From positions 10,001-59,868 of the forward strand of contig JAQGDQ010001139.1 in assembly GCA_030141605.1 (NCBI GenBank): a stretch of 49,868 bases of DNA, in the 5' to 3' direction. The notes beneath the pieces are model-generated. The model searched no databases. It was given only the letters and a program-made list of their open reading frames with translations, and was not told the origin of the DNA. A program made the translations under genes and the position numbers. The stretch comes from Tubiluchus corallicola (lineage: Eukaryota; Priapulida; Priapulimorpha; Priapulimorphida; Tubiluchidae). Shown here piece after piece: positions 20,434-31,112 of the stretch. How positions within the stretch are numbered: the first letter of the stretch is position 1; each line of letters opens with the position of its first letter.

Positions 20434-21249
20434 TCACGATCTGCCCAGGAAGTAATAAACAACGGCAACTGATACTGCAAATCCAGCATACACACTCAAT
20501 ATTGTTGCCGTTGAAGACAATGTCAATTTATTTATCACCTCGTGTTTCGTCTTGTCCAAAGCCGAGATCACATCGGAACCAACAAACGCGACACTGTCCA
20601 GTTCTTCGCCACCGACCATTGACCGCAGGTCACTCAATTCACCAGTAAGGTGCCTTTCGTGCACTTTTGATCTTTCGACAAGCAAGGAGAGGGATTCGGT
20701 CAGCCTCCGATTCGCATTTTCTCCTCTATTCTGTACGCTAACAGGTTCTAAAAGAGAGAACACTTCATTAGACAAAAAATGTACATCAGCATGGTAAGCG
20801 GACATGACAATGGATAGATTGTAGAGAGCAGTCCTCAGATCCGCGGCTGTTGCCTCTTGAACAATCTTTCTCAATCGATTCATGCGGAAATAATTATTCG
20901 CAGTGGCACCTAGGATGCCGATCGCTGCCCCGCAAACTGAACCAATCACAGACCAGTATTTAGTCTTGTCCGAGTATGCCCGCTCTTGTTCCTGACTCAT
21001 CTTAAGAGCCTTCGACAGCGACCCGAACTCCTCCCTCTCCTCCTCTTCCAGCCGCTCGTAGTCGGACTTTGCCGCCTGCTCTTCCTTGAGAGCCAGGTGC
21101 TCTTTGGTGATCATCTGCAGGTACCTGTCGTCCCCGCGGGAGAGTTTGTCCAGATCGGCTCGCAGTTCTTTTAGTCGCTCCTGGATGTTGTGCAGATGCA
21201 GTTGCATCTTCTGACGCTCTTCCTGCTTCTGTAGAAATAACTGCTCTGC
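20434..21249 (-). CDS. CCDC51: mitochondrial potassium channel MITOK/CCDC51, exon 2
   Basis: Exon 2 starts after TTTTAG and encodes 271 residues to the stop. It opens AEQLFLQKQE, then a coiled coil (RLKELRADLDKLSRGDDRYL) and a second acidic helix (EEEEREEFGSLSKALK). The first membrane helix and its hallmark follow in TKYWSVIGSVCGAAIGILGA, then a hydrophilic loop predicted to be coiled, and a C-terminal membrane helix (ILSVYAGFAVSVAVVYYFLG). Two membrane helices with flanking coiled coils and the TK.WS.IGS..GA.IG..G motif identify CCDC51, the pore subunit of the ATP-sensitive potassium channel of the inner mitochondrial membrane, which works with the ABC protein ABCB8. Together with exon 1 the protein is 338 residues, somewhat shorter than the human protein (about 411). 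Confidence 0.9.
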   Translation of the reverse strand, partial: AEQLFLQKQEERQKMQLHLHNIQERLKELRADLDKLSRGDDRYLQMITKEHLALKEEQAAKSDYERLEEEEREEFGSLSKALKMSQEQERAYSDKTKYWSVIGSVCGAAIGILGATANNYFRMNRLRKIVQEATAADLRTALYNLSIVMSAYHADVHFLSNEVFSLLEPVSVQNRGENANRRLTESLSLLVERSKVHERHLTGELSDLRSMVGGEELDSVAFVGSDVISALDKTKHEVINKLTLSSTATILSVYAGFAVSVAVVYYFLGRS

Positions 21250-21599
21250 CTAAAATATATAAACATTTATTTATTAGCTCAAAATAACTTATTTTTTTCG
21301 AAATACAGCACAAAACAAGCCAGAGTCCATCATTCACAATTGCAGGACTCATTTAATGCTGACGGTTGAGGCTAGACCGTTCATCTAGCTCATTCAAAGC
21401 TAGTCATCAAAGATGAGACATCCAAACTTCTTCGTCTTCTGTTGCTCTAAACATTCTGTTGTAAACATAAAGCCAATATACATTATCAGAGCACTCCACT
21501 GTTTCCTGTCTGCAGCTAAAATTTTCAATTCCTGTGATGCTACTGTTAGGTTTGGTTCCAGCTGTTGTATATCTTTATTAAATCTTGATATCCAAGCTG

Positions 21600-21870
21600 T
21601 TTTTTAATTTGGTTTTGCCTGGAGGTCATTTATTAGGTCTCAGTGCCTCGTTTAATCTCACTGGTGCTGTTTCTGGCAATCTCATTAAATGTCCTGTGCA
21701 TCTTAGTCTTCTGACTATGATTTTAGTGCTAAAATGTTCTTCTTTCGTTCTGTTTAATGCTAATCTTACAGGTGTTGTTTCTGGCAATCTCATTCAAATG
21801 TCCTGTGCATCTTAGTCTTCTGATTCTGATTTTAGTGCTAGTGCTCCAAAGTTCTTCTTTGGTTCTGTAA
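21600..21870 (-). mobile_element. RT-type LINE C-terminal fragment with internal duplication
   Basis: The minus strand reads RRLRCTGHLMRLPETAPVRL in one stretch and a frame-shifted, nearly identical RRLRCTGHL..RLPETTPVRL in the next. 'RRLRW.GHV.RM' is a common signature near the end of LINE reverse transcriptase ORFs. A block of about 110 bp is thus tandemly duplicated (copies near 21672 and 21780). Both are broken. Confidence 0.5.
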
Positions 21871-23944
21871 TACAGCTGCTCATTTGAAATGATATATGTC
21901 AATTTTATTCCTAAAATTTCCCTGAATAAGCCAATATCTCTATATTTTGTCTGAGTACATCTGAACTAGCAGAGCATATTTTGTTGAGCAAGGTGGCAGA
22001 TCTTTCAATCTGCAAAACAGAATGTCTGATGGCAGAAGATTTTTTCTAAGCCATAATGCTCTTAACAGTACAGACTGTGTAAAACAAAAGTTGTTACCTT
22101 TTTAAAATTTTCTTATTAAGAAATTGTCTAAGATTTGATCACTAAAACAGGACGAAATTATATTTTAATTTTTCTTAATTTTGCTCTAAGCCTGTTTTCT
22201 ATTTTTACAAATTGCTCATTGCTAAATTAGTTTTATACAATCCACAAAATTAGACTTTATCATTACAGATTGATAATGAATTCCAAAACTGCGTCCGTTG
22301 ATAGTGTATTTTTTAGCAAATAACATTCATGTTACATTATATTATGTGACTCATTTTTCATTACACGTAAAATGGCTGTGGTGATAATGGACCCAGAATT
22401 TAATTTAACGGATAGAAATTAATAATAACTATATTTATTGTAAGAAAACAGCACCAGCATCATTGCAGCTGTGTTGCAGCTGCAGTACCTGTCTGTGCCA
22501 CCAGTGTTGCACCTGCAATGCATGACGATTAATAACTGTTGTGTGTTATACTGCTATCAATCAAAATTTAAAATGTTACACAAGGGAAAACAATTACAGA
22601 CAGATTTTCCATTTAGGTTTAACTTTAAAAAACATCCGAAAAACAAAAAATGCGTAATTTGCTAGGTCTCCACTATCAATGTTCTCCACTGACAGCCGGA
22701 AATTTTAAATTATTCCGACCTTGAGTTGATCTTGATAACTTTCTCAAATACAAAAAGACACGCCTAAGCAGTTTTTCTCACTGTGTCTCTCCGACACTCA
22801 AAAAATTTTATTTATTCTTAATTTAATATTTTGTTGTGTTGTAATGTATAGTGTTGTATTGTTATATGTGTGCTTGCAAACCAAGATCGTCCGTCCATAG
22901 CAACCAACATTGGTGCGGTTGCTAAGTGTTTTGTAGAAACGTGGCAAAAACAATGACTAACTTTAATAATGATTTTCTCAAGGTTATGTTTTCTACATAA
23001 GCAGCCTGCGAAGCCTGCACTTCAACTTCAACATGGATTATCTCAGCTTAGAAATAACATAGAGCGATGAACTTGGTATCAAAAATACCTCATGAAATGG
23101 AGAGTCAGGATTTAGGAATAACTTAATTGCAGCCTTATAGAAGATTTTGCTACGTTTGTACAGTATCTGAAAGTTTTGAGTGTTAATAAATTAAATTAAA
23201 TTAAATCCTGGTAAGGAAGCTAAATTGTGTGAGCTTATTCATTGGCAGCTGATGGCTCCTTCAGATCTGTACCATACCTGCCTTTATCATGAAGCTGAAC
23301 AGCAGCGGTGCGCTAATTTCATGTTATTGATGTAAATTAATGTAAATTTAATTTGTTGTAATATGGCAAAATGGCAGATTTATTTCGTTTTTATTTTATT
23401 TTATTACGACAACACCAAACTACACTACAATATAATAAAACAATATGATGACGTGATATACATAGGATTACATAACTACATTAATATTTTAATAAAATCG
23501 ACATGGCTTGACATCTGTATAAATTGTTGCTTGCATTACAGTCAGAATGGTTACTTGTATGACTATTGTAATTGTAATTTATTATCACTTCAGCAAGTAT
23601 TTTTACATTACAATTTGCATGATTATCTTTAACTATTATGCACTATAACTAGAAAATGAAATATAGTTACAATAATTGTAACAGAACTACATTAGTATAC
23701 TCTAGCATGATATAGTTAGGGAAAAAATTCCAAATATAATTATAAAAATTTAACAGAAGTGTACTAACATAGTTACTAAACTACATAATAGTTTGTCAAC
23801 AATAGATGCTGCATGGCAGTCAAGAAGCAAAGCTTGTAAGAGCACCATGATGATGCAATTAATGGTGCAGGTCCCAGAGTGCAAAAAAGGAAGGCAGAAA
23901 AGCGATGGAATAATAGTGGAGAGTGCAGGAGATGGGAATCAGTA

Positions 23945-24103
23945 GTGTGGGGGGTTGTGGGTGTTGGTGTGGTGTGTGTTTGGGGGTGGTGGTTTTTGTG
24001 GTGTTTTTGTTTTTTGGTGTGTGTGGTGTGTGTTTTTGTTTTTGGGGTGTGGGTTGTTTGTGGTGGTTGTTTTTGTGTTGGTGTTTTTTTTTTTTGTTTT
24101 TTT
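23945..24103. repeat. 159-nt tract of only G and T
   Basis: From 23945 to 24103 the plus strand contains no A or C at all; it mixes GGGG, GTGT and T runs without a fixed unit. It lies in the CCDC51 intron, about 300 bp from exon 1; the transcribed (minus-sense) RNA would be A/C-only. Confidence 0.95.
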
Positions 24104-24397
24104 AATTATTATTATTACATAAACAAGCACAACGGACGGTGTCAGTAACTTAACGACTAATCGCACCTGTTCTAGTGTCCTACTTGGGGGTGGGGTTTTG
24201 AGTAGGATTAGGTTAGTGAAATGATGTGAATGAGAATGAGATTGCAAAGGCCTGCAAGATCAGGAACCTTACCAAATATGTTTACACAAATTATGTTAAT
24301 ACACAAGTACGTTAACTGATTCAGGTAGTAAAAAAGCACGGCGAAGAGACGCAGCAGGTGGAAAAAAGAACTATTTGCGATAATAATTTATCTTTAC

Positions 24398-24598
24398 CTC
24401 TATTACTTTCGACTGGGCTTCTTTCACAAGCGTTATACCAACAAAATCTTCATAAGTCTTCATAAAATGAGTTAGCTTATAAACTACACTACGGCTTTGC
24501 GAAGGTGTTACACTGGAAAAACTAGAAAAATGAAAAAGTCTCAACATTACAAAATTTAACGTTTTCCCGTTTCTCCTGTAGGCTGCCATGCTGTTCAT
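24398..24598 (-). CDS. CCDC51: mitochondrial potassium channel MITOK/CCDC51, exon 1
   Basis: Exon 1 encodes 67 residues and ends exactly at a codon boundary before GTAAAG. The N-terminus is basic and hydroxylated with few acidic residues (RRNGKTLNF, RLFHFSSFSS), as in a mitochondrial presequence. It ends in TYEDFVGITLVKEAQSKVIE, matching the YEEFVGL..VREAQ.KV.E block that precedes the coiled coil of CCDC51 in other animals. A second ATG four codons in could be the start instead. The upstream promoter is not visible. Confidence 0.85.
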
Positions 24599-24959
24599 TC
24601 GCGTAAACTATGTAGCAAATCAACGCACTGCTAGTATGCTAATAACGCAGCGCTACACTAACGACTGCGTGGTTACGGTCAACTTGACAAATGACTGCTT
24701 GGAATGCATTCCTGAATTTTTTATCTCCTTAGGTTAAGTGATACTTTCTCCAAATTTAATAACTCACAAAAAATAACATAAAACGGCAACTAATTGAAGA
24801 CGTTTTAGTAGAGCTCTTCTGCCATTGCTAGGATGTGACTGAGCAAATGATCTCAAGATTAAACTCTCCAGTATCTGGCTTGGCTTCACACAGGAAGTCA
24901 AGAAGCGTTTTCTGCATAAAAACATTGATAACCACAATGGTTTACCCTTAGTCATCAGT

Positions 24960-25075
24960 CACTTTATTACGAAACACTGTAATGCTGCACCTCTCACTCT
25001 AAAATTAAATTGCAACAATTTAAAAAACACTTGAAGACACTTCTCTTTAATTCCAACTGTTGTAAACTTCAATAA
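24960..25075 (+). pseudogene. LINE reverse transcriptase C-terminal scrap
   Basis: A short frame reads LQQFKKHLKTLLFNS, the usual 'F...LK..L' C-terminus of CR1/L2-type LINE proteins. It is preceded by an out-of-frame NAAPLTL. AATAAA and an ATT microsatellite follow within about 120 bp (25130-25230), as expected of a LINE 3' end. Too short to place further. Confidence 0.45.
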
Positions 25076-25177
25076 TGACCTGTGTTGCCATTTCTGTTTT
25101 GCAGGGAATTTTTGCGTTTTATACAAAATTTTCAATAAACGGTGTTAAATGTCCTGTGCTTGAACATGTACTAAAAT

Positions 25178-25401
<224 letters not shown>

Positions 25402-25595
25402 CAATTTACACATTCTTAAATTCATCCATGTGTTTGAGAAGTAGAAACAGAAGTAAAAAAATATAAATAAAGTGGCTTACATTTTCACCAAATTTTATTA
25501 AACATTAAAAACTCTTTGCCATATTCATGACCTTAACCAGTCACACAGTAAAAATTTGTTCCATCACATTCTTTTCAAAGTGTTGATTTTGCTAA

Positions 25596-27078
25596 TTAAT
25601 AAAGCAGAGGTCCCAAAACAGATCCCTGGGGTATTCCGTGTGTGACTATTGCTTCGTTGGAAAGAACATTGTTACATCTGACTGCTTGAGTTCGGTCCTT
25701 GAGGTAATTAGCAAACCATGAGTATGCGACCCTTTTAATGCCATAGTGGAATAACTTATCTAACAGAATAGCATGATTAACTGTATCAAAGGCCTTAGAG
25801 AGATCACAAAAAATGCCAATGGCAACAGCGTTTTGTTCTAATGAATTAATTACGTTGTTTATTATATTTATTAGGGCTAGCTGTGTAGAACTACCCTTTC
25901 TGAAGCCATACTGATGATTATAAAGTACATTATGTATGGTCAAGTAGTCTAATAATCTTTTATGGACTATTTTTCTAATATTTTAGAGAAAAGGTAATAA
26001 TGATATAGGTCTATAGTTACTAATATCTAAGGAGTCTTTAGCCTTATACACAGGAATAATTACTGATTTTTTAAGTTGATAAGGTAATTTTCCTGTTGTT
26101 AATGAGTAATTGATTATATGCGTTAAAGGAGCAGCTAAATTATCAATTAAATCAATTATGACTTTGGGAAGAAAGTTGTCAAAGATTGCCCCTTTATTAC
26201 GGTTGAAAGATTTACATGTAGATTTTAATTCATTTATTGTAACAGGACTGAAGAAAAGAGTAGACTGATAATCACTCTTAAGATAAACTTTAGGGTTGAC
26301 ACCAGTATTTGGAATTTCTGCAGCTAATTTTTCACCAATCTGTGAGAAATGTTCGTTGAAAGCACAAGCGACAGATTTATTGTCAGTTATTAATCTGTTG
26401 TTAATTTTAAGCGTATATGAACCAGATTTTCTATTTGACTGTAAAATTTCTTTCATAATAATCCACGTTTTCTTCAAGTTAGTTTTAACATGTTCTAGTT
26501 TATTTTGATAATAATTAGATTTAGAGAGTTTTATTATGTTGTTAGAGAGTTTTATTATGTTGTTTAACCTATTACGATACTGTTTGTACGAATGGTGGGA
26601 TCATAATTAATATTATTTTTGAGAAGTTGATTATACAACTTATTTTTGCATTTAATGCTATTTAAAATGGTAGGTGTAATCCATGGCTTTTTAATGGCAC
26701 CTGAATTTATATTATCGTTGTTAATTGTAGTTATATTGTTATTGTACATCATTTGAAATTTATCTAGAAATAAATTATACGCTTCTTGTGGTTCAGATGT
26801 AGTAAATCCTTCCAATCAGAATTATCCAAGTCAGAAGCAAATTTGCGTTTAATACGGTCATTATAGAGAGTTCTATTATATCTAAAGAAATAAGACGTAG
26901 TTATGTTTAAATCGATTATCAAGAAAATTGACAAGTGATCAGTAATGTCAAAAAGTAAATTACCAGATTTGAATTTATGTTCAATTACATTGGTAAAAAT
27001 ATTGTCTATCAATGTTGAACTATTAGGCGTTATACGTGTAGGTAAGGTAATTACAAGAAAAATACTATTAGAGATCAT
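25596..27078 (-). pseudogene. LINE ORF2 fragment: endonuclease end to RT palm, frame-broken
   Basis: Four minus-strand frames in order cover one LINE protein. 26764-27078 has LPTRITPNSSTLIDNIFTN and SGNLLFDITDHLSIFL, the end of an APE-type endonuclease. 26564-26815 is the linker. 25983-26477 has the RT start, with VIIPVYKAKDSLDISNYRPI. 25596-25943 has NHQYGFRKGSSTQLAL, FCDLSKAFDTVNHAILL and GIPQGSVLGPLLY. The copy stops right after that motif, before the YADD catalytic box, so it lacks the active site's second half. At least three frame breaks. Likely jockey/CR1-type. Confidence 0.85.
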
Positions 27079-27456
27079 AGTGTTTAAAATATTATATTAT
27101 AACTAGAAATATATAATTATAAATTCAGCCATTCAGGTAAAAGTGACACATTAGTTGAAATGGTAAAAACATCTTATTTCTAACTTATAAACAGCTACAA
27201 ATTTTTACATATTGTATTAATGTCATGGATTTTGCTATATTCAAGATATTACAAGTATAGTCAGCAATAAGTAGTGAATTAATACGATAGTTACAGAAGA
27301 CAATTGCAAAACTTGTTATCAAGTCTTTTATAGTTGCCGTTTGTCAGATTTACCATGTAAGATAAGATGAGTCTAATTTAGACCTGCATTTTTTACAAAT
27401 TGTTATGGTAATCAAGCCATAGTGGGATTAAATAGAAAACCAAGTAAGGAAAATTT

Positions 27457-27577
27457 TTAGCTAACTAGATAGCCACTGAATGTGTTCCAAGAATAGGTGC
27501 TAATGGTGCCACCACAATAATATGCGGCATAAACTTCGTCTCCAGTTCGTAGAGTTCGATACTAAATGCCACAGCAC
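27457..27577 (-). pseudogene. C1q domain, third exon (C-terminal), one-base frame break
   Basis: After acceptor TTGTAG the exon reads GAVAFSIEL, then changes frame within about 10 nt to LRTGDEVYAAYYCGGT and TYSWNTFSGYLVS before TAA. LxxGDEVY.. and FSGYL. at the C-terminus are the F-strand and last-strand signatures of C1q domains. One base appears missing between the two parts. The phase-1 junction with exon 2 restores the expected order. This could be a pseudogene or an assembly error. Confidence 0.75.
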
Positions 27578-27992
27578 CTACAACAAAATAATTTTATTTT
27601 TAAGTATCGACAACAGAACAGTATTTATAGCTATTTTATGTGTTTCACTTATGCATTTTTGATTAAGTATAACAATACTTCTTTTACAAATTATTATTAC
27701 CAGACTAATTAAAATGAAGAAAACATAATTATGTTAATGAATAATTAAACTAGAATTGTAAATAAGGTGAGTGAGCTTTAAACAATCAATAAGTAATTGA
27801 CAAACGGGATTGACAGTCACCAACTTGTGAATGAATGAACAAATGAACGAATGAAATTTAATGAATATGACATTATTGTAGAAAATTAGTTTATGCAAAA
27901 AAATTGGTTAGTTAAAACAATTGAGTAATGAACTTGTTAGTATGGATGTAGACACGGTGCTTCGTTGCAAATAGTTTACTAAACAAGCTTAC
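27578..27992 (-). other. intron between C1q exons 2 and 3
   Basis: 415 bp, AT-rich, bounded by CCAG|GTAAGC and TTGTAG|GTGC. Confidence 0.65.
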
Positions 27993-28122
27993 CTGGATGA
28001 GTGAGACGTGCAACATAATTCCCATTATCCGTAAGAACGATGCGCAGGACCTGCTGAGCTTCTGTGCACCCATAGATTCACTTCAAAATAGTAAGTGTCT
28101 GGGACAGGCGCTTTGAATTTTC
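27993..28122 (-). pseudogene. C1q domain, second exon, one-base frame break
   Basis: Between acceptor TTTACAG and donor CCAG|GTAAGC the exon reads GKFKAPVPDTYYFEV, a typical C1q G.F.AP..G.Y.F segment. It then changes frame to IYGCTEAQQVLRIVLTDNGN followed by YVARLTHP, which is the next pair of C1q strands. One extra A near GTGAATC accounts for the break: the exon is 130 nt where 129 would keep the phase-1-to-phase-1 pattern of its neighbours. Confidence 0.75.
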
Positions 28123-30849
28123 CTGTAAAGTAAAAAACCAAATTAATGTTTACGTCTTTATCTAATGTATAAATTTAATTGAAAAAGTATCCAAAAGTTA
28201 ATCCAAAGCTGCACATATGTGATCTTTGTTCTTTTTTGTGTAACCTAATGTAAAATTTATTCATACTATGTACTATAACACATAAAATCTTAGCGCTGAA
28301 AAAACGTATGCATTTAAAAATCAAAATGTTGAACTGCTGTCTATTTACAACAGAGGCAGGGAGGATGATACTGCAGCCTTAACAGAGTTGCGTTGCAGGT
28401 TTATGCTTAAGTTAACAAATGTTTAAGCTGAAACAAAATTATTGATTCATACAATTGAATTATCGATTTATTATTAAGCACATTGCATACACAGCTTACC
28501 GAAATAACAACTCTGGAAGAAATGACCCTGTTGGCTCGTTTGTTGCAAAGCCTGTGAGTGTAAATAGAGCTGGATAAGAGAACACCACTGACCACTGACA
28601 AGGGTCTACAGTACACCTTCCCTTTTCATAAGCTCCCTTTGTGGACGTGATTAGTTATTTTTACTACTAGACAGTCAGAATTTCAATCCGTTCTAGATAA
28701 AGGCACATTCACATCACACCAGAGAGGTTTACGTTGGCAGCATTTACGTTTACCCGTATTTAATTTCGTATTTTTAAATTTAATTTTAATTTGTTTCATT
28801 AGCCCACTATAGCACTGATATCAATGACCGTCCTAGCCCCCTCAATCCTGACAAAGAAGTATCCTCTATCCACACTCAGAGACTAAAATGCAAAACAGAC
28901 TGAAAAACTTAGTCTTAGAGAAGAACAATTATGCGAAACGATTACCGAATTGGAAATTAAAAGTTGAAAATAATCTCATTTCCTTGTTCAATTAAGTTAA
29001 AGTCGATCGTCGTATTTCACATGCAACAGTTTTTTATAACAGCGAATCGACTTAGAAAACTACCTACAAAGTATGTCTCAGCTGTTATTGTAGAGTATGT
29101 AAAAATAAATGTAATTAGATCATCCATTATCCGTTAAGCAATTCATATGATCTGCATTTCATAATTGTTCATCAGTATGAATCATCAATAGACAGGCAAC
29201 TGTGACATAAACTGCAATAGTAAAGTGTGAACTAGCCTTTAGCCAGTCAATGCAGTTTTAATGCTACGGCTATAACGCCTTGGTTAAGTAGCTTCCCTGT
29301 AAAATACGAACGCTAGTGTTCTTGTGAAATGCACAGGCAATTCCGCGATTTTTTGTAACAAATCCAGCACAAAAATTATTCAACATAAGTATTGGCTTCT
29401 GTGATGAAAAAACGGTGTAACAGATGAAAAAAGTAGTAAGTATTGTATTTGTAAGGCCATCTTAATTTGTACCAATAACAAACATTTTTGCAAGACAAAT
29501 CTGCATCATTGATAAAAATCAGCATCTTTGCTAACTTCGTTTGTAAAGTTCAAATGCAAATGTTACTTAGCACCCTATGATCAGTAACAACATTGACAAC
29601 TTTATCTTGTAAAATAATAATTTTAACTCTTTGCGCTGTGCTTGGCTGAACTTAGGGCTGGTCAGTGGTCAAAGTCACTCCAGTTCACAAGTTTCACAAA
29701 GCCTTGTTGTGAAGCTAAAAATAGGACCACGAAAGAAAGCAAATTAAGCAAAACAAATAACATGAATCTGATAACAAATCGTTTTCATACGTTGATATAC
29801 AGGGATTGCGATTATCTCCTGTAAATAATTATATGAATTCAAGCAGTTCTCTGATTGTAAACTGAAGGGTTGTCTTCCAAAAATGTTCCTGGAATGCTAA
29901 TATATGGTGTAGCTAGGGGCAGATTTTGTCCCTTTGGAGCACCTAGGCTAATTAACTTTTAAATATTTTGCAAATCAAATTAACGCGTAGGCCTATCTAA
30001 ACACATCCATGGTGAAAAAGCATATTTTTATAACTAGCATTATGACAATAAAACAATAAAAATAAATAAGTTTGTCATATTGATATCATTTCAGTTTATG
30101 AAACAATTTAAAAGCTTTAACATTTGGAAAATTAAAATCGTTGTTTTATAAAAATCCTAAAATTCAAACATGCTGAACTAAGTTCAATCATGCTGTCTAT
30201 ATTTGGAACATAGTAAGTCAATGGACTTGGGTGCCATGATTTACAGTTAGGGCTCCCCATGCACGCACGCATCAAAACACACCCTCACACACATACACAC
30301 ACACAGCATGCATGCATGCACGTATGTTCTGTTAATTTACAGCATTCTCAAATCAAAACAATGATGAAGCTCTTAGTAGGCTGAAACACGTCTAGAATGA
30401 TAATAAAAATAACAAAAATGCCAGAGAAATCTTATCAAGCCGAAAATACAAGTAATTGTTTTGTATTCTGTCTGCTTTCATAAGTATATCATTATTTTAC
30501 AATTATATGAAAGTAACAATGTTCCAGGGAGGATCATTGCTCCCACATCTGAGATGCCATTTCCTTGTAACTTTATTATTGCTTCAATAAAACCTTTTCT
30601 GAGACTGAAAATGGGGAGTAATGATAATAAATACAACAGATTATGAGAATTCCACACAGTTATAGCAAGGAATGTGAGGTGAGTTTTTCCTGTGGGATTT
30701 TCCAGTAAATCCTGCTAGGACGTTAATGTTGTGTGGAATGAAATGTCAGCCAGAAAATTTCAATAATGTTTAGATATTATGATGATAGAAGCAAATGTTA
30801 TATTATTTTCTTGTTGGGACGCATTGTTAACTTATAGCAAATCACATAC
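28123..30849 (-). other. intron between C1q exons 1 and 2; no other gene seen
   Basis: 2.7 kb of AT-rich sequence with short frames only. A small GCAT/CA simple repeat lies at about 30280-30325. Confidence 0.5.
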
Positions 30850-30960
30850 CCGTTGACGACGAATACGCGTTTCCGTAATTTGTGATTGTCTTGGTAAATT
30901 TTACAATTTCTCCTTCGATTCCAATGCTGCTTTGTGGCATATGAACAGAGAAAGCAAAGG
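30850..30960 (-). CDS. C1q domain, first exon
   Basis: The exon runs from acceptor TTTCAG to donor ACGG|GTATGT, 111 nt, phase 1 at both ends. It reads AFAFSVHMPQSSIGIEGEIV then KFTKTITNYGNAYSSSTG; AFSV at the start and a hydrophobic N..G.AY..STG end are the first strands of a C1q domain. Joined to exon 2 it gives STG-KFKAP as in the family. This exon is open, but exons 2 and 3 carry frame breaks. C1q-domain proteins are secreted trimers that recognise sugars, microbes or other ligands. The exon supplying a signal peptide is not found nearby; Ig exons near 40 kb are phase-compatible candidates. Confidence 0.75.
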
Positions 30961-31112
30961 CTGAAATGAAAATATTACTTGTCATCATTATCATCACGAG
31001 CTTGTCAATATTATTATGTCAACACAGTCAAAGATGTTTCAACAATTATCATCATCCTTTCCATTATCCAGAGTAATTTGGTACCAATAAAATGGATTAG
31101 CATCATGTTACA

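Larger units (their letters stand above)
21250..24397 (-). other. CCDC51 intron (3,148 bp, phase 0)
   Basis: It runs from donor GAG|GTAAAG (minus strand, 24398/24397) to acceptor TTTTAG|GCAGAG (21250/21249). Joining there keeps the frame and reads ...AQSKVIE-AEQLFLQKQE. The intron holds a duplicated LINE fragment near 21.65-21.87 kb and a G/T-only tract at 23.9-24.1 kb. The rest (about 22.0-23.9 kb) shows nothing recognisable. Confidence 0.85.
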
